Notes: generated by a model from the letters alone, not told the origin. A DNA stretch of 9,663 nucleotides from Oscillospiraceae bacterium (GCA_016302655.1 JAEDNF010000042.1:1-9663), one strand, 5' to 3'; counted from the first letter of the stretch, positions 1 through 7,869 are shown. Translations and numbers: made by a program.

Positions 1-2427
1 GGTTCGGTTGGAATAGAAAATGGTAACTTTTTCGATGCGGTAGCATCACTGTATAGTGACGGCACTAAGCTTATCGGCGGTGGAATCATAGGCGGTCTTC
101 CAGCTTGGCTTCTTTTACTGTTCGGTAATGTCGGTGCAATAGTAATAATAATACTTATTGCTTTTGTATTTATTATGCTGATAAGCAGAAAAACCCTTAT
201 TGATTTTCTCGGAGCAGTCGGCAAGCCTGTAAAAAAAGCGGCTGTTAATGCGAAAGAAAAGCGCGCTGTACGTAAAGAAGAGATGGAACTGTTAAGACAG
301 GAGCAGGAACAGGAACAGCTGAGAATTCAGTCAGAAGAAGCCGAAAAGAAAAATCGTCTAAGCCAACTTGAAATGAATACTGTCGGAAGCAGTCCTAAAG
401 CTACTCTTGAAGATAAGCACGCCGAAAGTACAAAAGAACAGAAAAAAGAAAGCAATGCCTTTATAAATGAGCTTAATAATTACAACGGAATAGTATCTCC
501 AAAACCCGAAGAGGCAGTAAAGCCGGGTAATGAAAAGTTACCGGAAATAGCACCTGAAACCGACATACATACTTCTTGTGAAAAACTGCCGGATCTTCCT
601 GCACAGATAGCCGCAATAGATAATCGTTCCGAAAATATCAGCGAAGGTAGCAATACTGCAATAGGAACAGTAGCAGTATCATCAAATCCGGAGTATGACT
701 ATCCTCCGTTACCAGATTATCCTCCCGAGGAGGTAAATCCTGTTGAAGCGGCACTTGATTCGTTCATAGAAGAGACAAGCAATGAACAAATTGAAGTGAG
801 ACAAAGGGAAGAACGCTTTATCAGCGATATAAATATTCCCCCTGTCGAAACTGATATACAGCCTGATGAACAGCAGAATAAAAATGAAACCTCAAGTGAA
901 GATGGAGAGGAAAAATATTACTATATTATCAACGAAACCGAAGAGCATGTTCTTCCTCCTACCACCTTACTTGATGATGTTATACCAAATAAGAAGCAGG
1001 AGCATATTGAAAAAGAACTTGAAACAAATGCAACTGTTATTGTGGATGCTTTGCGCAGCTTTGGTGTTCAGACTAAATGCATCGGCACTTGCAGAGGTCC
1101 ATCTGTTACAAGATATGAGCTTCAGCCTGCTGCTGGCGTGAAGATATCCAAGATAACGGGACTTGCTGATGATATTGCACTTAACCTTGCTTCTTCCGGT
1201 GTTCGTATAGAGGCGCCTATTCCGAATAAACCGGCAGTAGGAATAGAAGTGCCCAACAAGATCAGAGACACCGTATCCTTCAGAGAGCTTATAGAAAGCT
1301 CCGATATAGCAGATAAGAAGAGCAAGCTTGCCGCTGTACTGGGTAAGGATATTTCCGGGGAAATAATAATTGCCGATATTTCCGAGATGCCCCATCTGCT
1401 TATTGCAGGTACGACAGGTTCAGGTAAGTCGGTATGTATGAACTCTATTATAATGTCTATACTGTTCAGAAGCACGCCCGAAGAGGTGCGCTTTATCATG
1501 ATAGACCCTAAGGCAGTTGAGTTTATGTCTTATAACGGTATTCCTCAGCTTCTTATTCCTGTTGTTACCGATCCTAAAAAGGCCGCCGGTGCACTCGGTT
1601 GGGCGGTAAGTGAAATGCTCAGGCGTTATAATATCTTCTCGGAATATAACACCCGTAATATCCACGGATACAATACTCTTGCAGACAAAGATCCCGAAAT
1701 GAAAAAGATGGAGCAGATTGTAATTTTCATCGACGAGCTTGCCGATTTAATTATGACTTCTAAAAACGAAGTTGAAGACAGTATTTGTCGTCTTGCCCAG
1801 ATGGGAAGAGCGGCAGGTATGCATCTTGTAATAGCAACGCAAAGCCCGAGAGTCGATGTAGTAACAGGACTTATCAAAGCTAATATACCGAGCAGAATAG
1901 CGCTTAAAGTAAGCTCTGGCATCGACAGCCGTACTATTATGGACGAGCAGGGCGCTGAGAAGCTTCTCGGAAGAGGTGATATGCTTTTCCGTTCTATATC
2001 TATGCCCAAGCCTGTGCGTGTTCAGGGTTGCTGGATATCCGATAAAGAAGTTGAGCGTGTTGTTAATTTCCTTAAACATTCATTTACACTTGATTACGAT
2101 GATGAAGTAATCAAAGAAGTTGAACGGCACGCAGAACTTGTAAAGACTAACGATAAAGGTCAAGACAGCGCTTCTGCCATAGAGAGCGGAGATATTGATG
2201 TAAGCGATGATAAACTTGAGGACGCTATCCGCATTGTTGTCGAGAACGGACAAGCAAGCGTCAGCACCCTCCAGCGAAAGCTTAAGCTCGGATTCGGCAG
2301 AGCCGCAAGACTTGTCGATGTCATGGAGGAGATGGGAATAGTAGGCCCATCACAGGGAAGCAAGCCCAGAGAAGTGCTAATGACAAAAGAACAGTACTAT
2401 GAGCGTCAGATGAATAAACAACAGTAA
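1..2427 (+). CDS. ftsK: DNA translocase FtsK/SpoIIIE, 5'-truncated by the window edge
   Basis: This is a membrane-anchored, ATP-driven double-stranded DNA pump that clears chromosome DNA through the division or sporulation septum. The frame is open from base 1, so the gene begins upstream; 808 residues are visible. Residues about 33-60 form a hydrophobic segment, the end of the N-terminal membrane domain. A long Glu/Gln/Pro-rich linker follows to about residue 310. The motor then shows the alpha/beta domains, Walker A GTTGSGKS (residues 470-477) and Walker B VIFIDELADL (about 574-583). The C-terminal winged-helix gamma domain, which reads DNA polarity in this family, is at about 737-800 and includes GFGRAARLVDVMEEMGIVGP. 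The ygiQ-like gene follows after 18 nt with no terminator between, so they are probably co-transcribed. Whether it acts as vegetative FtsK or sporulation SpoIIIE cannot be told from sequence alone. The internal ATG at 175 is not the start. Confidence 0.96.
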   Translation, partial: GSVGIENGNFFDAVASLYSDGTKLIGGGIIGGLPAWLLLLFGNVGAIVIIILIAFVFIMLISRKTLIDFLGAVGKPVKKAAVNAKEKRAVRKEEMELLRQEQEQEQLRIQSEEAEKKNRLSQLEMNTVGSSPKATLEDKHAESTKEQKKESNAFINELNNYNGIVSPKPEEAVKPGNEKLPEIAPETDIHTSCEKLPDLPAQIAAIDNRSENISEGSNTAIGTVAVSSNPEYDYPPLPDYPPEEVNPVEAALDSFIEETSNEQIEVRQREERFISDINIPPVETDIQPDEQQNKNETSSEDGEEKYYYIINETEEHVLPPTTLLDDVIPNKKQEHIEKELETNATVIVDALRSFGVQTKCIGTCRGPSVTRYELQPAAGVKISKITGLADDIALNLASSGVRIEAPIPNKPAVGIEVPNKIRDTVSFRELIESSDIADKKSKLAAVLGKDISGEIIIADISEMPHLLIAGTTGSGKSVCMNSIIMSILFRSTPEEVRFIMIDPKAVEFMSYNGIPQLLIPVVTDPKKAAGALGWAVSEMLRRYNIFSEYNTRNIHGYNTLADKDPEMKKMEQIVIFIDELADLIMTSKNEVEDSICRLAQMGRAAGMHLVIATQSPRVDVVTGLIKANIPSRIALKVSSGIDSRTIMDEQGAEKLLGRGDMLFRSISMPKPVRVQGCWISDKEVERVVNFLKHSFTLDYDDEVIKEVERHAELVKTNDKGQDSASAIESGDIDVSDDKLEDAIRIVVENGQASVSTLQRKLKLGFGRAARLVDVMEEMGIVGPSQGSKPREVLMTKEQYYERQMNKQQ

Positions 2428-2445
2428 GGAACGAGTGATTAATTA

Positions 2446-4356
2446 ATGCCTTTTTTGCCTATTTCAAAACAGGATATGAAAGACAGAGGAATAGAACAGC
2501 TTGATTTTATCTGTATTACCGGCGATGCCTATGTCGATCATCCTTCATTTGGAATTGCCATAATATCAAGAATGCTTGAGAGCTGCGGCTGTAATGTCGG
2601 TATAATTGCTCAGCCTGTTACCGATGATGATTTTAAGAAGCTTGGAGAGCCTAAGTATTGTTTTCTTGTGACAGGCGGTAATATTGACAGTATGGTGTCT
2701 AATTATACCGTGTTTAAAAAGAAGCGTTGGGATGATGCATATTCGGAAGGCGGCAAGGGCGGAAAAAGGCCTGACAGGGCAGTGACGGTTTATTGCAAAA
2801 GCCTTAAACGACTGTTTCCCGATAAGGAAATTGCGATAGGTGGACTTGAGGCAAGTCTGCGCCGCTTTGCTCATTACGACTACTGGGCGGATAAGGTTAT
2901 GCCATCTATACTTGTAGACAGCGGTGCAAGCTTGCTTATGTACGGAATGGGCGAGCTAACTATCGTTCAGCTATACAGAGAACTGGCTCAGGGCAAGAAA
3001 TTGTCAGAGATTCACAATATTAAAGGTACCTGCTATCTTACCGAACCTATAAATACTCCCATTGGAGCTGTTCAGTGCGACAGTTACGAAATCGTTAGCG
3101 AGAATAAAAAAGCGTATGCAAAATCCTGCCGTCAGCAGTATGACGAGCAGGACGAGGTTTACGGCAGAACTATAGTACAGCGTCACGGAAATATGATGCT
3201 TGTACAGAATCCGCCTCAGAGAAGTCTTACTCAAAGTGAGTTTGATAAGGCGTATGAACTGCCGTATATGAAGACATATCATCCTTGCTATGAAAAAGGC
3301 GGTGGAGTACCCGGAATAAAAGAAGTAGAGTTTTCAATAACTCATAACAGAGGCTGCTTCGGTTACTGTAATTTCTGTTCTATTGCTCTTCATCAGGGCA
3401 GACGGATACAGACACGAAGCGAGCAGTCGGTTATAAATGAAGCAATAGACCTTACCAAAAGACCGGGATTCAAAGGTTATATCCATGATGTAGGCGGTCC
3501 TACAGCCAACTTCCGCCGTACTTCCTGCGACAAGCAGGACAAGGCAGGTCTTTGCAAAGGGAAAAAGTGTCTCGCTCCTGAGCCTTGCCCTGCGCTTAAG
3601 GTTGACCATAGCGAGTATCTTGCTTTGTTGAGAAAACTCCGTTCTCTTGATAAAGTCAAGCGTGTATTTATTCGTTCAGGTATAAGATACGACTATATGA
3701 TGAAGGATAAAGATGATGAGTTTTTTAAAGAGCTTGTCGAACATCATGTCAGCGGTCAGCTAAAAGTAGCACCTGAGCACGCAAGCAACAAGGTGCTTGA
3801 TCTTATGGGCAAGCCTCATATTGAAGTATATGAACAGTTTGAGAAGAAGTTCTATAAATACACTAAAGAATGTAATAAAGAGCAGTATCTTGTCCCGTAT
3901 CTGATGTCATCGCATCCCGGATGTACGATAAAAGAAGCTGTTGAGCTTGCTGTATTTCTCAAAAAGCACAACATAAGACCCGAGCAAGTGCAGGATTTTT
4001 ATCCTACCCCCGGTACTATATCAACGGCGATGTATTACACAGGACTTGATCCTTATACTATGAAAGAGGTATATGTACCTCGTGAACCTCACGAAAAGGA
4101 AATGCAGAGAGCGCTTCTTCAGTATTTCAAAAAAGAGAACAAACAGATTGTAGCGAAGGCGCTTATAAAAGCCGGCAGAACCGACTTAATCGGCTATGGA
4201 AAGGAGTGCCTGATAACACCTGACGGATTGTCTTTACCTCAAGACAGAAAAGGAACGGCAAAGAATGGCAAAAACTCCTCTTCAAAAGCAAAGACGCATC
4301 AACGACAAGGCAATCAAAGCGGCGGCAGGAGTAAAAACAAACAGAAAAAGCGTTAG
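2446..4356 (+). CDS. ygiQ: YgiQ-family radical SAM protein (UPF0313)
   Basis: This 636-residue protein belongs to the YgiQ family of radical S-adenosylmethionine enzymes, whose reaction is not established. The N-terminus reads [15 protein letters not shown] and soon gives [12 protein letters not shown], the usual opening of the family, which supports the ATG at 2446; an in-frame stop lies just upstream at 2440. The 4Fe-4S cluster motif CX3CX2C is C304-F-G-Y-C308-N-F-C311. Further family stretches are [16 protein letters not shown] near residue 132 and KVAPEHAS near 441. The C-terminal part (about 480-590) resembles the usual tail domain of the family, and the last roughly 40 residues are Lys/Arg/Gln/Ser-rich and probably disordered. 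The only Shine-Dalgarno candidate, AAGGA at 2426-2430, is 15 nt from the ATG, rather far, so translation may be partly coupled to ftsK. Its last 92 nt also encode the start of the next gene. Confidence 0.95.
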   Translation: MPFLPISKQDMKDRGIEQLDFICITGDAYVDHPSFGIAIISRMLESCGCNVGIIAQPVTDDDFKKLGEPKYCFLVTGGNIDSMVSNYTVFKKKRWDDAYSEGGKGGKRPDRAVTVYCKSLKRLFPDKEIAIGGLEASLRRFAHYDYWADKVMPSILVDSGASLLMYGMGELTIVQLYRELAQGKKLSEIHNIKGTCYLTEPINTPIGAVQCDSYEIVSENKKAYAKSCRQQYDEQDEVYGRTIVQRHGNMMLVQNPPQRSLTQSEFDKAYELPYMKTYHPCYEKGGGVPGIKEVEFSITHNRGCFGYCNFCSIALHQGRRIQTRSEQSVINEAIDLTKRPGFKGYIHDVGGPTANFRRTSCDKQDKAGLCKGKKCLAPEPCPALKVDHSEYLALLRKLRSLDKVKRVFIRSGIRYDYMMKDKDDEFFKELVEHHVSGQLKVAPEHASNKVLDLMGKPHIEVYEQFEKKFYKYTKECNKEQYLVPYLMSSHPGCTIKEAVELAVFLKKHNIRPEQVQDFYPTPGTISTAMYYTGLDPYTMKEVYVPREPHEKEMQRALLQYFKKENKQIVAKALIKAGRTDLIGYGKECLITPDGLSLPQDRKGTAKNGKNSSSKAKTHQRQGNQSGGRSKNKQKKR

Positions 4357-5281
4357 TATCGCTGTCCTCTGTATTGCCGTTGTTGCTTGTACAGCTATTT
4401 TTATAACGCTGAACAGCATATGGTTTCATATAGATGGATTCCCGGTTTGGAGTGAACTTTTCGCATATAGTGAACCTATTGTAGATAATCCTTCGAAAAA
4501 TGAAGTGCAAGTGCATTTTATCGATGTAGGGCAAGGTGATAGCACACTTATTATGACTGAAAAGTATAACATTCTTATCGATGCCGGTGAGCGTGATATG
4601 GCAGGAAAGGTTTTCTCTTATCTAAGAGCTAACAGTGTTGATAAACTTGATTTCGTTATATGTACGCACCCTCACTCAGATCATATTGGAGGCATTTCTT
4701 CGGTTATCGGGGAGATTAATACCGGAACGGTTATTATGCCGGAAATACCCGATGAATATATTCCTGTTACTTCAAGTTATACCGATTTGCTGAGAAATAT
4801 TGAAGAACAGTCTTTGGATGTCAGATATCCTGCTCAGAATGAAATGCTGAAGCTTGATGATAACACTTATATTACTTTTCTTTCATCGGTAGGAAATTAT
4901 GAGGAGCTGAATAATTACTCCATAGTATGTAAACTTGTACACGGAGAGAATTCATTCTTATTTACCGGTGATATCGAGTCAGAAGCGGAAGAAGCAATAG
5001 TACGCAGCGGCGCAGATGTTTCTGCCGATGTTCTGAAAGTTCCGCATCACGGAAGCTCAACATCCAATAGTTATTACTTTTTGAAAAATGTCAGACCGGA
5101 ATATGCTGTGTTTGAAGTTGGAGCTTTTAATGATTATGGCCATCCGCACAATGCTGTTCTTCGTCGCTATGAAGAATTCGGATGCAAAATATACCGTACC
5201 GATCGCTATGGTTCTGTAGTATTTATTAGCAACGGAAGAGATATTGATGTAATTACGGAGAAGACTTATGCTGATAGTTGA
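4265..5281 (+). CDS. Membrane-anchored ComEC-type metallo-beta-lactamase-fold hydrolase
   Basis: A 338-residue protein with a basic N-terminus, one membrane segment (about residues 29-50) and an extracellular metallo-beta-lactamase domain like the C-terminal domain of the DNA-uptake protein ComEC. Visible motifs are FIDVGQGDS, the metal ligands H135-P-H-S-D-H140, FTGD (233-236) and VPHHGSS (259-265), then GHPHN near residue 293. It lacks the competence membrane domain of full ComEC, so it is a stand-alone form. Phosphodiesterase or nuclease activity is plausible for the family; the substrate is unknown. The start is placed by AAGGA at 4250-4254, 10 nt before the ATG; no later start in this frame would keep the membrane segment. 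It overlaps the ygiQ-like gene by 92 nt in another frame and the DUF3006 gene by 14 nt. A role in DNA uptake is not shown by the neighbours. Confidence 0.92.
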   Translation: MAKTPLQKQRRINDKAIKAAAGVKTNRKSVSIAVLCIAVVACTAIFITLNSIWFHIDGFPVWSELFAYSEPIVDNPSKNEVQVHFIDVGQGDSTLIMTEKYNILIDAGERDMAGKVFSYLRANSVDKLDFVICTHPHSDHIGGISSVIGEINTGTVIMPEIPDEYIPVTSSYTDLLRNIEEQSLDVRYPAQNEMLKLDDNTYITFLSSVGNYEELNNYSIVCKLVHGENSFLFTGDIESEAEEAIVRSGADVSADVLKVPHHGSSTSNSYYFLKNVRPEYAVFEVGAFNDYGHPHNAVLRRYEEFGCKIYRTDRYGSVVFISNGRDIDVITEKTYADS

Positions 5282-5492
5282 CCGATTTGAAGGCGATAAA
5301 GCAATTGTATTTGACGGAGAAGAACAGCTTGTCATCAGCAGGGAAGAGTTTAATGTTTCTGTTCGTGAAGGTGATGTTGTTTTCAAAGATAAAAGCGGTA
5401 TATATGTTTCGGATAAAACAGCTACCGATAGAAGACGACAAGAAAACCTTGATCTGCTAAAACGCATATTTAATAAAGAAAGAAACGGCTGA
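5268..5492 (+). CDS. DUF3006-family small protein
   Basis: A 74-residue acidic protein that opens [17 protein letters not shown], has a VREGDVV stretch in the middle and ends in a charged helix with RRRQENLDLLKRIF. This layout matches DUF3006, a small family of unknown function often found next to stand-alone ComEC-like metallo-beta-lactamase proteins, as here. GGAG at 5257-5260 lies 7 nt before the ATG. The gene overlaps the end of the MBL gene by 14 nt, so translation is probably coupled and the two products may work together; that is inferred from the pairing. The TGA stop (5490-5492) is inside the left arm of the terminator hairpin that ends the operon. Confidence 0.88.
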   Translation: MLIVDRFEGDKAIVFDGEEQLVISREEFNVSVREGDVVFKDKSGIYVSDKTATDRRRQENLDLLKRIFNKERNG

Positions 5493-5510
5493 TGGTCAGC
5501 CGTTTCTTTC
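5478..5510 (+). terminator. Perfect 15-bp hairpin ending the ftsK-DUF3006 operon
   Basis: Bases 5478-5492 are exactly complementary to 5496-5510, leaving a TGG loop of three bases. The left arm holds the last codons and the TGA stop of the DUF3006 gene, and the right arm ends in a T-rich run (TTTCTTTC). No long T tract follows, so it may need the next hairpin for full termination, or may mainly protect the 3' end of the mRNA. Confidence 0.75.
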
Positions 5511-5517
5511 GTATATT

Positions 5518-5551
5518 AAAAGGCCGCAACCTTATGATTGCGACCTTTTTT
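5518..5551. terminator. Bidirectional intrinsic terminator between convergent genes
   Basis: Bases 5518-5529 pair with 5538-5549 apart from one C-A mismatch, around an 8-base loop. On the + strand the stem runs into six T residues (5546-5551). On the - strand it runs into TTTTAATA. It therefore has the form of a rho-independent terminator in both directions. It sits between the DUF3006 gene and the solute-binding protein gene, which end towards each other. Confidence 0.8.
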
Positions 5552-5561
5552 GTTAATTTAA

Positions 5562-7007
5562 TCAGGAGTTACCGCTTGTGATAAGACCGTTGTAATAATC
5601 GATCTGCTTATCAATAGCACCGATATTTGCTTCACGCATCTGAGTCCATGACTGACCTGCGTATGTTTCGTTTTCGAGTTCGAACAATGTGTTGCCGAGT
5701 ATATCCTTAATTATCTGACCTGTTGTTTCGTCAAGACCGTAAGGCTCGTCAACTACAGCATTGAAGTTTGTAACTGTTTTGAAGCTCATAAGGAAGTCAT
5801 ACATTTCATCTGTGTACTTCTTATTCTTCATTATGCTTTCCTTAGTTGTTGCCTTGAGGTCTTCGTCAGTGTTGCTAAGACGGCAGCAGTTGATAAATAC
5901 CGATGCCTGTTTAGCATATTTAGAACCTGCAGGAACAAGATAACCGAACGCTGTCATGGAATAGTAATATTCATCTGCTTCGGGATCTCTGGGGAAGGGA
6001 ACAAAGAAGATATCAAGTGTATCATCTTTTGTCATTGCTCTTGCATAGTTTGTGATTATCCATTCACCCATTGCCTGGAATGCGGCAGTACCGCCCTTTA
6101 TAGGTTCTTCAGATACATCTAACATATCTTCGGGGAACTTAGCAAGACCTTCTTTTTTAAGGTTCTGCATGAAGTTTGCGGCTCTGTCAACATTTGCGTT
6201 GTTGAAGTTGCTTACAAGCTTTCCGTCTTCTGCGATAGAAATAAGAGGAGTACCTGTCGTATCAATGAATGCCTGTGCTGCATATGCTGTAGCACCGTAA
6301 AGACCGGTTCTCTCGCCGTTAACATCGGAGTCTATGAACTTACGGATGCAGTCTGTCATAGTATCCCATGTCCAGTTGCCTTCATCATATAACTCCTTGG
6401 GATCGTCAATACCGAGCTCCTCATAGAGACCACGGTTGTATACCAGGAAGTAGGGTGAAACATTGTAAGCCCAAGGATAATAATAGTTCTTGCCGTTCCA
6501 CTTATACTTGTTGATATAATCCTCAAGACCTGCCCACTGAGGAGCTGAAAGATCCATATATTCGTCAAGAGGAGTATACATATTCTTAGACATAATAAGA
6601 GGGAATGTATTGTCTGCATAGTCTACAAGGTCGGGAGAATCACCCGAAGAAATTGCAGTAGTCAGCTTTTCAAGAATCTGCAGAGAACCTACAATTGTAC
6701 ACTTGATAGTGCAGTCATAGTTTGCTGAGAAATACTTGTAAGCAGGTTTTACATCTCCGGCTGTAGTGATATCGTAGCAACCGAGATACTGAAGCTCAGC
6801 AGGTTCAACCTCGTCTCCGGCATTAATGCTGATATCATCAATGCTTACGGGGTTTTCTATCTCATCGTCGATAGTTGTTCCTGTGCTTGTGTTATTGCTG
6901 TCAGCGGAATCAGTTGTACTCGAAGTGCTGCTACTTGAGCATGCTGCAAACGAAAGGGCGGTTGCACCAGCCATTAAGCCTGCAATAATTCTTTTGAAAT
7001 TAATCAT
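5562..7007 (-). CDS. ABC transporter family 1 solute-binding lipoprotein
   Basis: An extracellular solute-binding protein of the family 1 type, which hands sugars or oligosaccharides to an ABC importer; 481 residues, normal for the family. The N-terminus MINFKRIIAGLM is a lipoprotein signal peptide ending in SFAAC, so Cys23 would be lipidated. A Ser/Thr/Asp-rich linker follows. Typical body features are the PDLVDYADNTFPLI region, YNRGLYEELGIDDPKELYDEGNWTW-like helix and turn, and GTAAFQAMGEW. The start is the ATG at 7005-7007, because GGAGGTG at 7011-7017 is the ribosome site; an upstream in-frame TTG at 7019 overlaps that site and is unlikely. No permease, ATPase or regulator gene is in the window, so it works with proteins encoded elsewhere. 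A LacI-type operator and a promoter lie upstream. Its C-terminal 115 residues are duplicated in the remnant at 7294-7641. The ligand cannot be told. Confidence 0.93.
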   Translation of the reverse strand: MINFKRIIAGLMAGATALSFAACSSSSTSSTTDSADSNNTSTGTTIDDEIENPVSIDDISINAGDEVEPAELQYLGCYDITTAGDVKPAYKYFSANYDCTIKCTIVGSLQILEKLTTAISSGDSPDLVDYADNTFPLIMSKNMYTPLDEYMDLSAPQWAGLEDYINKYKWNGKNYYYPWAYNVSPYFLVYNRGLYEELGIDDPKELYDEGNWTWDTMTDCIRKFIDSDVNGERTGLYGATAYAAQAFIDTTGTPLISIAEDGKLVSNFNNANVDRAANFMQNLKKEGLAKFPEDMLDVSEEPIKGGTAAFQAMGEWIITNYARAMTKDDTLDIFFVPFPRDPEADEYYYSMTAFGYLVPAGSKYAKQASVFINCCRLSNTDEDLKATTKESIMKNKKYTDEMYDFLMSFKTVTNFNAVVDEPYGLDETTGQIIKDILGNTLFELENETYAGQSWTQMREANIGAIDKQIDYYNGLITSGNS

Positions 7008-7010
7008 AAA

Positions 7011-7017
7011 CACCTCC
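7011..7017 (-). promoter_or_regulatory. Ribosome binding site deciding the start of the binding-protein gene
   Basis: The - strand reads GGAGGTG, three bases (TTT) before the ATG at 7007, with the GGAGG core five to six bases away. It rules out the in-frame TTG at 7019, which lies partly inside this site. Confidence 0.85.
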
Positions 7018-7034
7018 AAAAATTCTGAGTGTGT

Positions 7035-7048
7035 TGCAATCGTTTACA
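7035..7048 (-). promoter_or_regulatory. LacI/CcpA-type operator in the leader of the binding-protein gene
   Basis: On the - strand the site reads TGTAAACGATTGCA. It has the central CG and imperfect two-fold symmetry (5 of 7 positions) of LacI-family operators, and fits the CcpA cre consensus TGWAANCGNTNWCA at all but one position. It lies just downstream of the predicted transcription start, where a bound repressor would block RNA polymerase. GT- and AC-rich flanks (7029-7034 and 7046-7051) extend the symmetry roughly. A sugar-responsive LacI regulator or carbon catabolite control are both possible. Confidence 0.65.
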
Positions 7049-7063
7049 CACATCTCTTTTCAA

Positions 7064-7092
7064 ATTTTATCATAATGTAAGCTATTATTCAA
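7064..7092 (-). promoter_or_regulatory. Sigma-A-type promoter of the binding-protein gene
   Basis: On the - strand, TTGAAT (7087-7092) and TAAAAT (7064-7069) are separated by exactly 17 bases, a good housekeeping promoter. The start of transcription would be near 7057, giving a leader of about 50 nt that contains the operator and the ribosome site. A perfect TATAAT further upstream (near 7131) has no good -35 box and is a weaker alternative. Confidence 0.6.
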
Positions 7093-7169
7093 TTCACAAT
7101 ATAGTCAAATTTTCCGTATAAGAATTGTGCATTATACACAATAATTCTTGTAAAAAGTGGTTCTGCAGG

Positions 7170-7232
7170 TGCTTTATTAGCTTTATTTTATCTTTGTTAT
7201 GAAACAATTTTCACATTTTGCTTTATTAGCTT
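7170..7232 (+). repeat. Two direct copies of a 14-bp AT-rich sequence
   Basis: TGCTTTATTAGCTT occurs at 7170-7183 and again at 7219-7232, 49 bp apart, between the binding-protein promoter and the terminator behind the remnant gene. Each copy contains a short TTAGC/GCTTTA-type element, but no function is evident. It may be a chance product of AT-rich spacer DNA or a trace of small duplications. Confidence 0.45.
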
Positions 7233-7238
7233 AAAAGC

Positions 7239-7266
7239 CCCGGATTTTTATTTGTAAAAACCCGGG
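7239..7266 (-). terminator. Intrinsic terminator behind the binding-protein remnant
   Basis: Bases 7239-7249 pair with 7256-7266 except for one A-C mismatch; the loop is six bases. Read on the - strand, the GC-rich base of the stem is followed by GCTTTTAA. It lies 27 bases after the stop codon of the remnant, so it probably is the original terminator of the lost gene and also keeps upstream transcription out of the intact binding-protein gene. Confidence 0.7.
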
Positions 7267-7293
7267 ACTCTGTATATTGTATTAAAATGTTAG

Positions 7294-7641
7294 TTAATTG
7301 TCTTTTGCAAGCAGACCGTTATAATAATCAATCTGTTTATTGATTGCGCCGATATTAGCTTCTCGCATCTGCGTCCATGATTGACCGGCGTAAGTTTCAT
7401 TCTGAAGGTCGAACAGGGTATTGCCGAGAATGTCCTTGATTATCTGACCTGTTGTTTCATCAAGACCATAGGGTTCATCGACTATTGCTTTGAAATTGTT
7501 GATTTCTTTGAAACTGATTAAAAAGTCGTACATTTCATCTGTATACTTCTTATTTTTCATAATGCTTTCCTTTGTTGTCGCCTTGAGGTCTTCATCAGTA
7601 TTGCTAAGACGGCAGCAATTGATAAATACAGATGCCTTTTT
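7294..7641 (-). pseudogene. 3' remnant of a second solute-binding protein gene
   Basis: This stretch encodes the last 115 or so residues of a protein nearly identical to the C-terminus of the intact binding protein (its residues about 367-481). Alignment by eye is collinear, with a constant shift of 1729 bases and no gaps from the ASVFINCC segment to the YYNGL near the end; the last five or six residues differ. Similarity stops sharply near 7642, and an in-frame TAG lies at 7645-7647. No signal peptide, binding-domain N-terminus, start codon or ribosome site precedes it; the ATG at 7560 is an internal Met of the family without a Shine-Dalgarno sequence. The frame has no internal stop. In the last 19 compared codons, nine bases differ but only one residue does, which points to long functional divergence before truncation. 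Confidence 0.9.
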
Positions 7642-7666
7642 ATGCTAATGAATTTAACCTATCGTT

Positions 7667-7695
7667 ATTATATCACCCTCGTTCGTCTATAACAA
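7667..7695 (-). promoter_or_regulatory. Promoter facing the binding-protein remnant
   Basis: On the - strand, TTGTTA (7690-7695) and a perfect TATAAT (7667-7672) are 17 bases apart, and TGA directly before the -10 makes it an extended -10 element. Transcription would start near 7660, just before the remnant coding stretch. It is either the promoter of the former gene, left after loss of the 5' part, or an unrelated one. The rest of the spacer 7696-7800 is AT-rich and shows no gene. Confidence 0.6.
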
Positions 7696-7800
7696 TATCA
7701 TATACTGCTTGATATAATGACATTTTGTGCATTTTGCAATTTATTATAAATCAGATATTCCTTTTGATAATAAAAAGACTGTGTTTCGTTTTGCATAAAT

Positions 7801-7841
7801 AAAAGGACAGCCGTGGCTTCTTTCATAAGAAGCTACGGCTG
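7801..7841 (-). terminator. Intrinsic terminator of the four-cysteine protein gene
   Basis: Bases 7808-7821 and 7828-7841 form a 14-bp stem with one mismatch and a six-base loop. Read on the - strand, the stem is followed by TCCTTTTATTT, a typical T-rich release tract. It lies 28 bases after the stop codon of the small gene at 7870-8082. Confidence 0.85.
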
Positions 7842-7869
7842 CTGGCTTACATATAAATATTGTTACTTA

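Noticed and set aside
967..2363. Several long open frames on the - strand inside the FtsK gene, and similar ones inside the other genes
   Set aside because: They lie opposite strongly conserved coding sequence, resemble no known family, and lack ribosome sites; they are shadow frames.
7008..7019. TTG start at 7019 for the solute-binding protein
   Set aside because: It overlaps the GGAGGTG ribosome site and would add four residues before a standard lipoprotein signal peptide starting at the ATG 7007.
7170..7232. The pair of 14-bp repeats as a CRISPR array or attachment sites
   Set aside because: Only two copies exist, they are AT-rich, and no cas, integrase or transposase gene or other boundary feature is nearby.
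7294..7560. An 88-residue protein starting at the ATG at 7560 on the - strand
   Set aside because: The ATG is an internal methionine of the binding-protein family, no ribosome site precedes it, and the homology continues upstream of it for another 27 or so codons. It is treated as part of the gene remnant.
7690..7718. A + strand promoter with TGATATAAT at 7710-7718
   Set aside because: There is no acceptable -35 box at the right spacing and no + strand gene downstream; chance similarity in AT-rich DNA is more likely.
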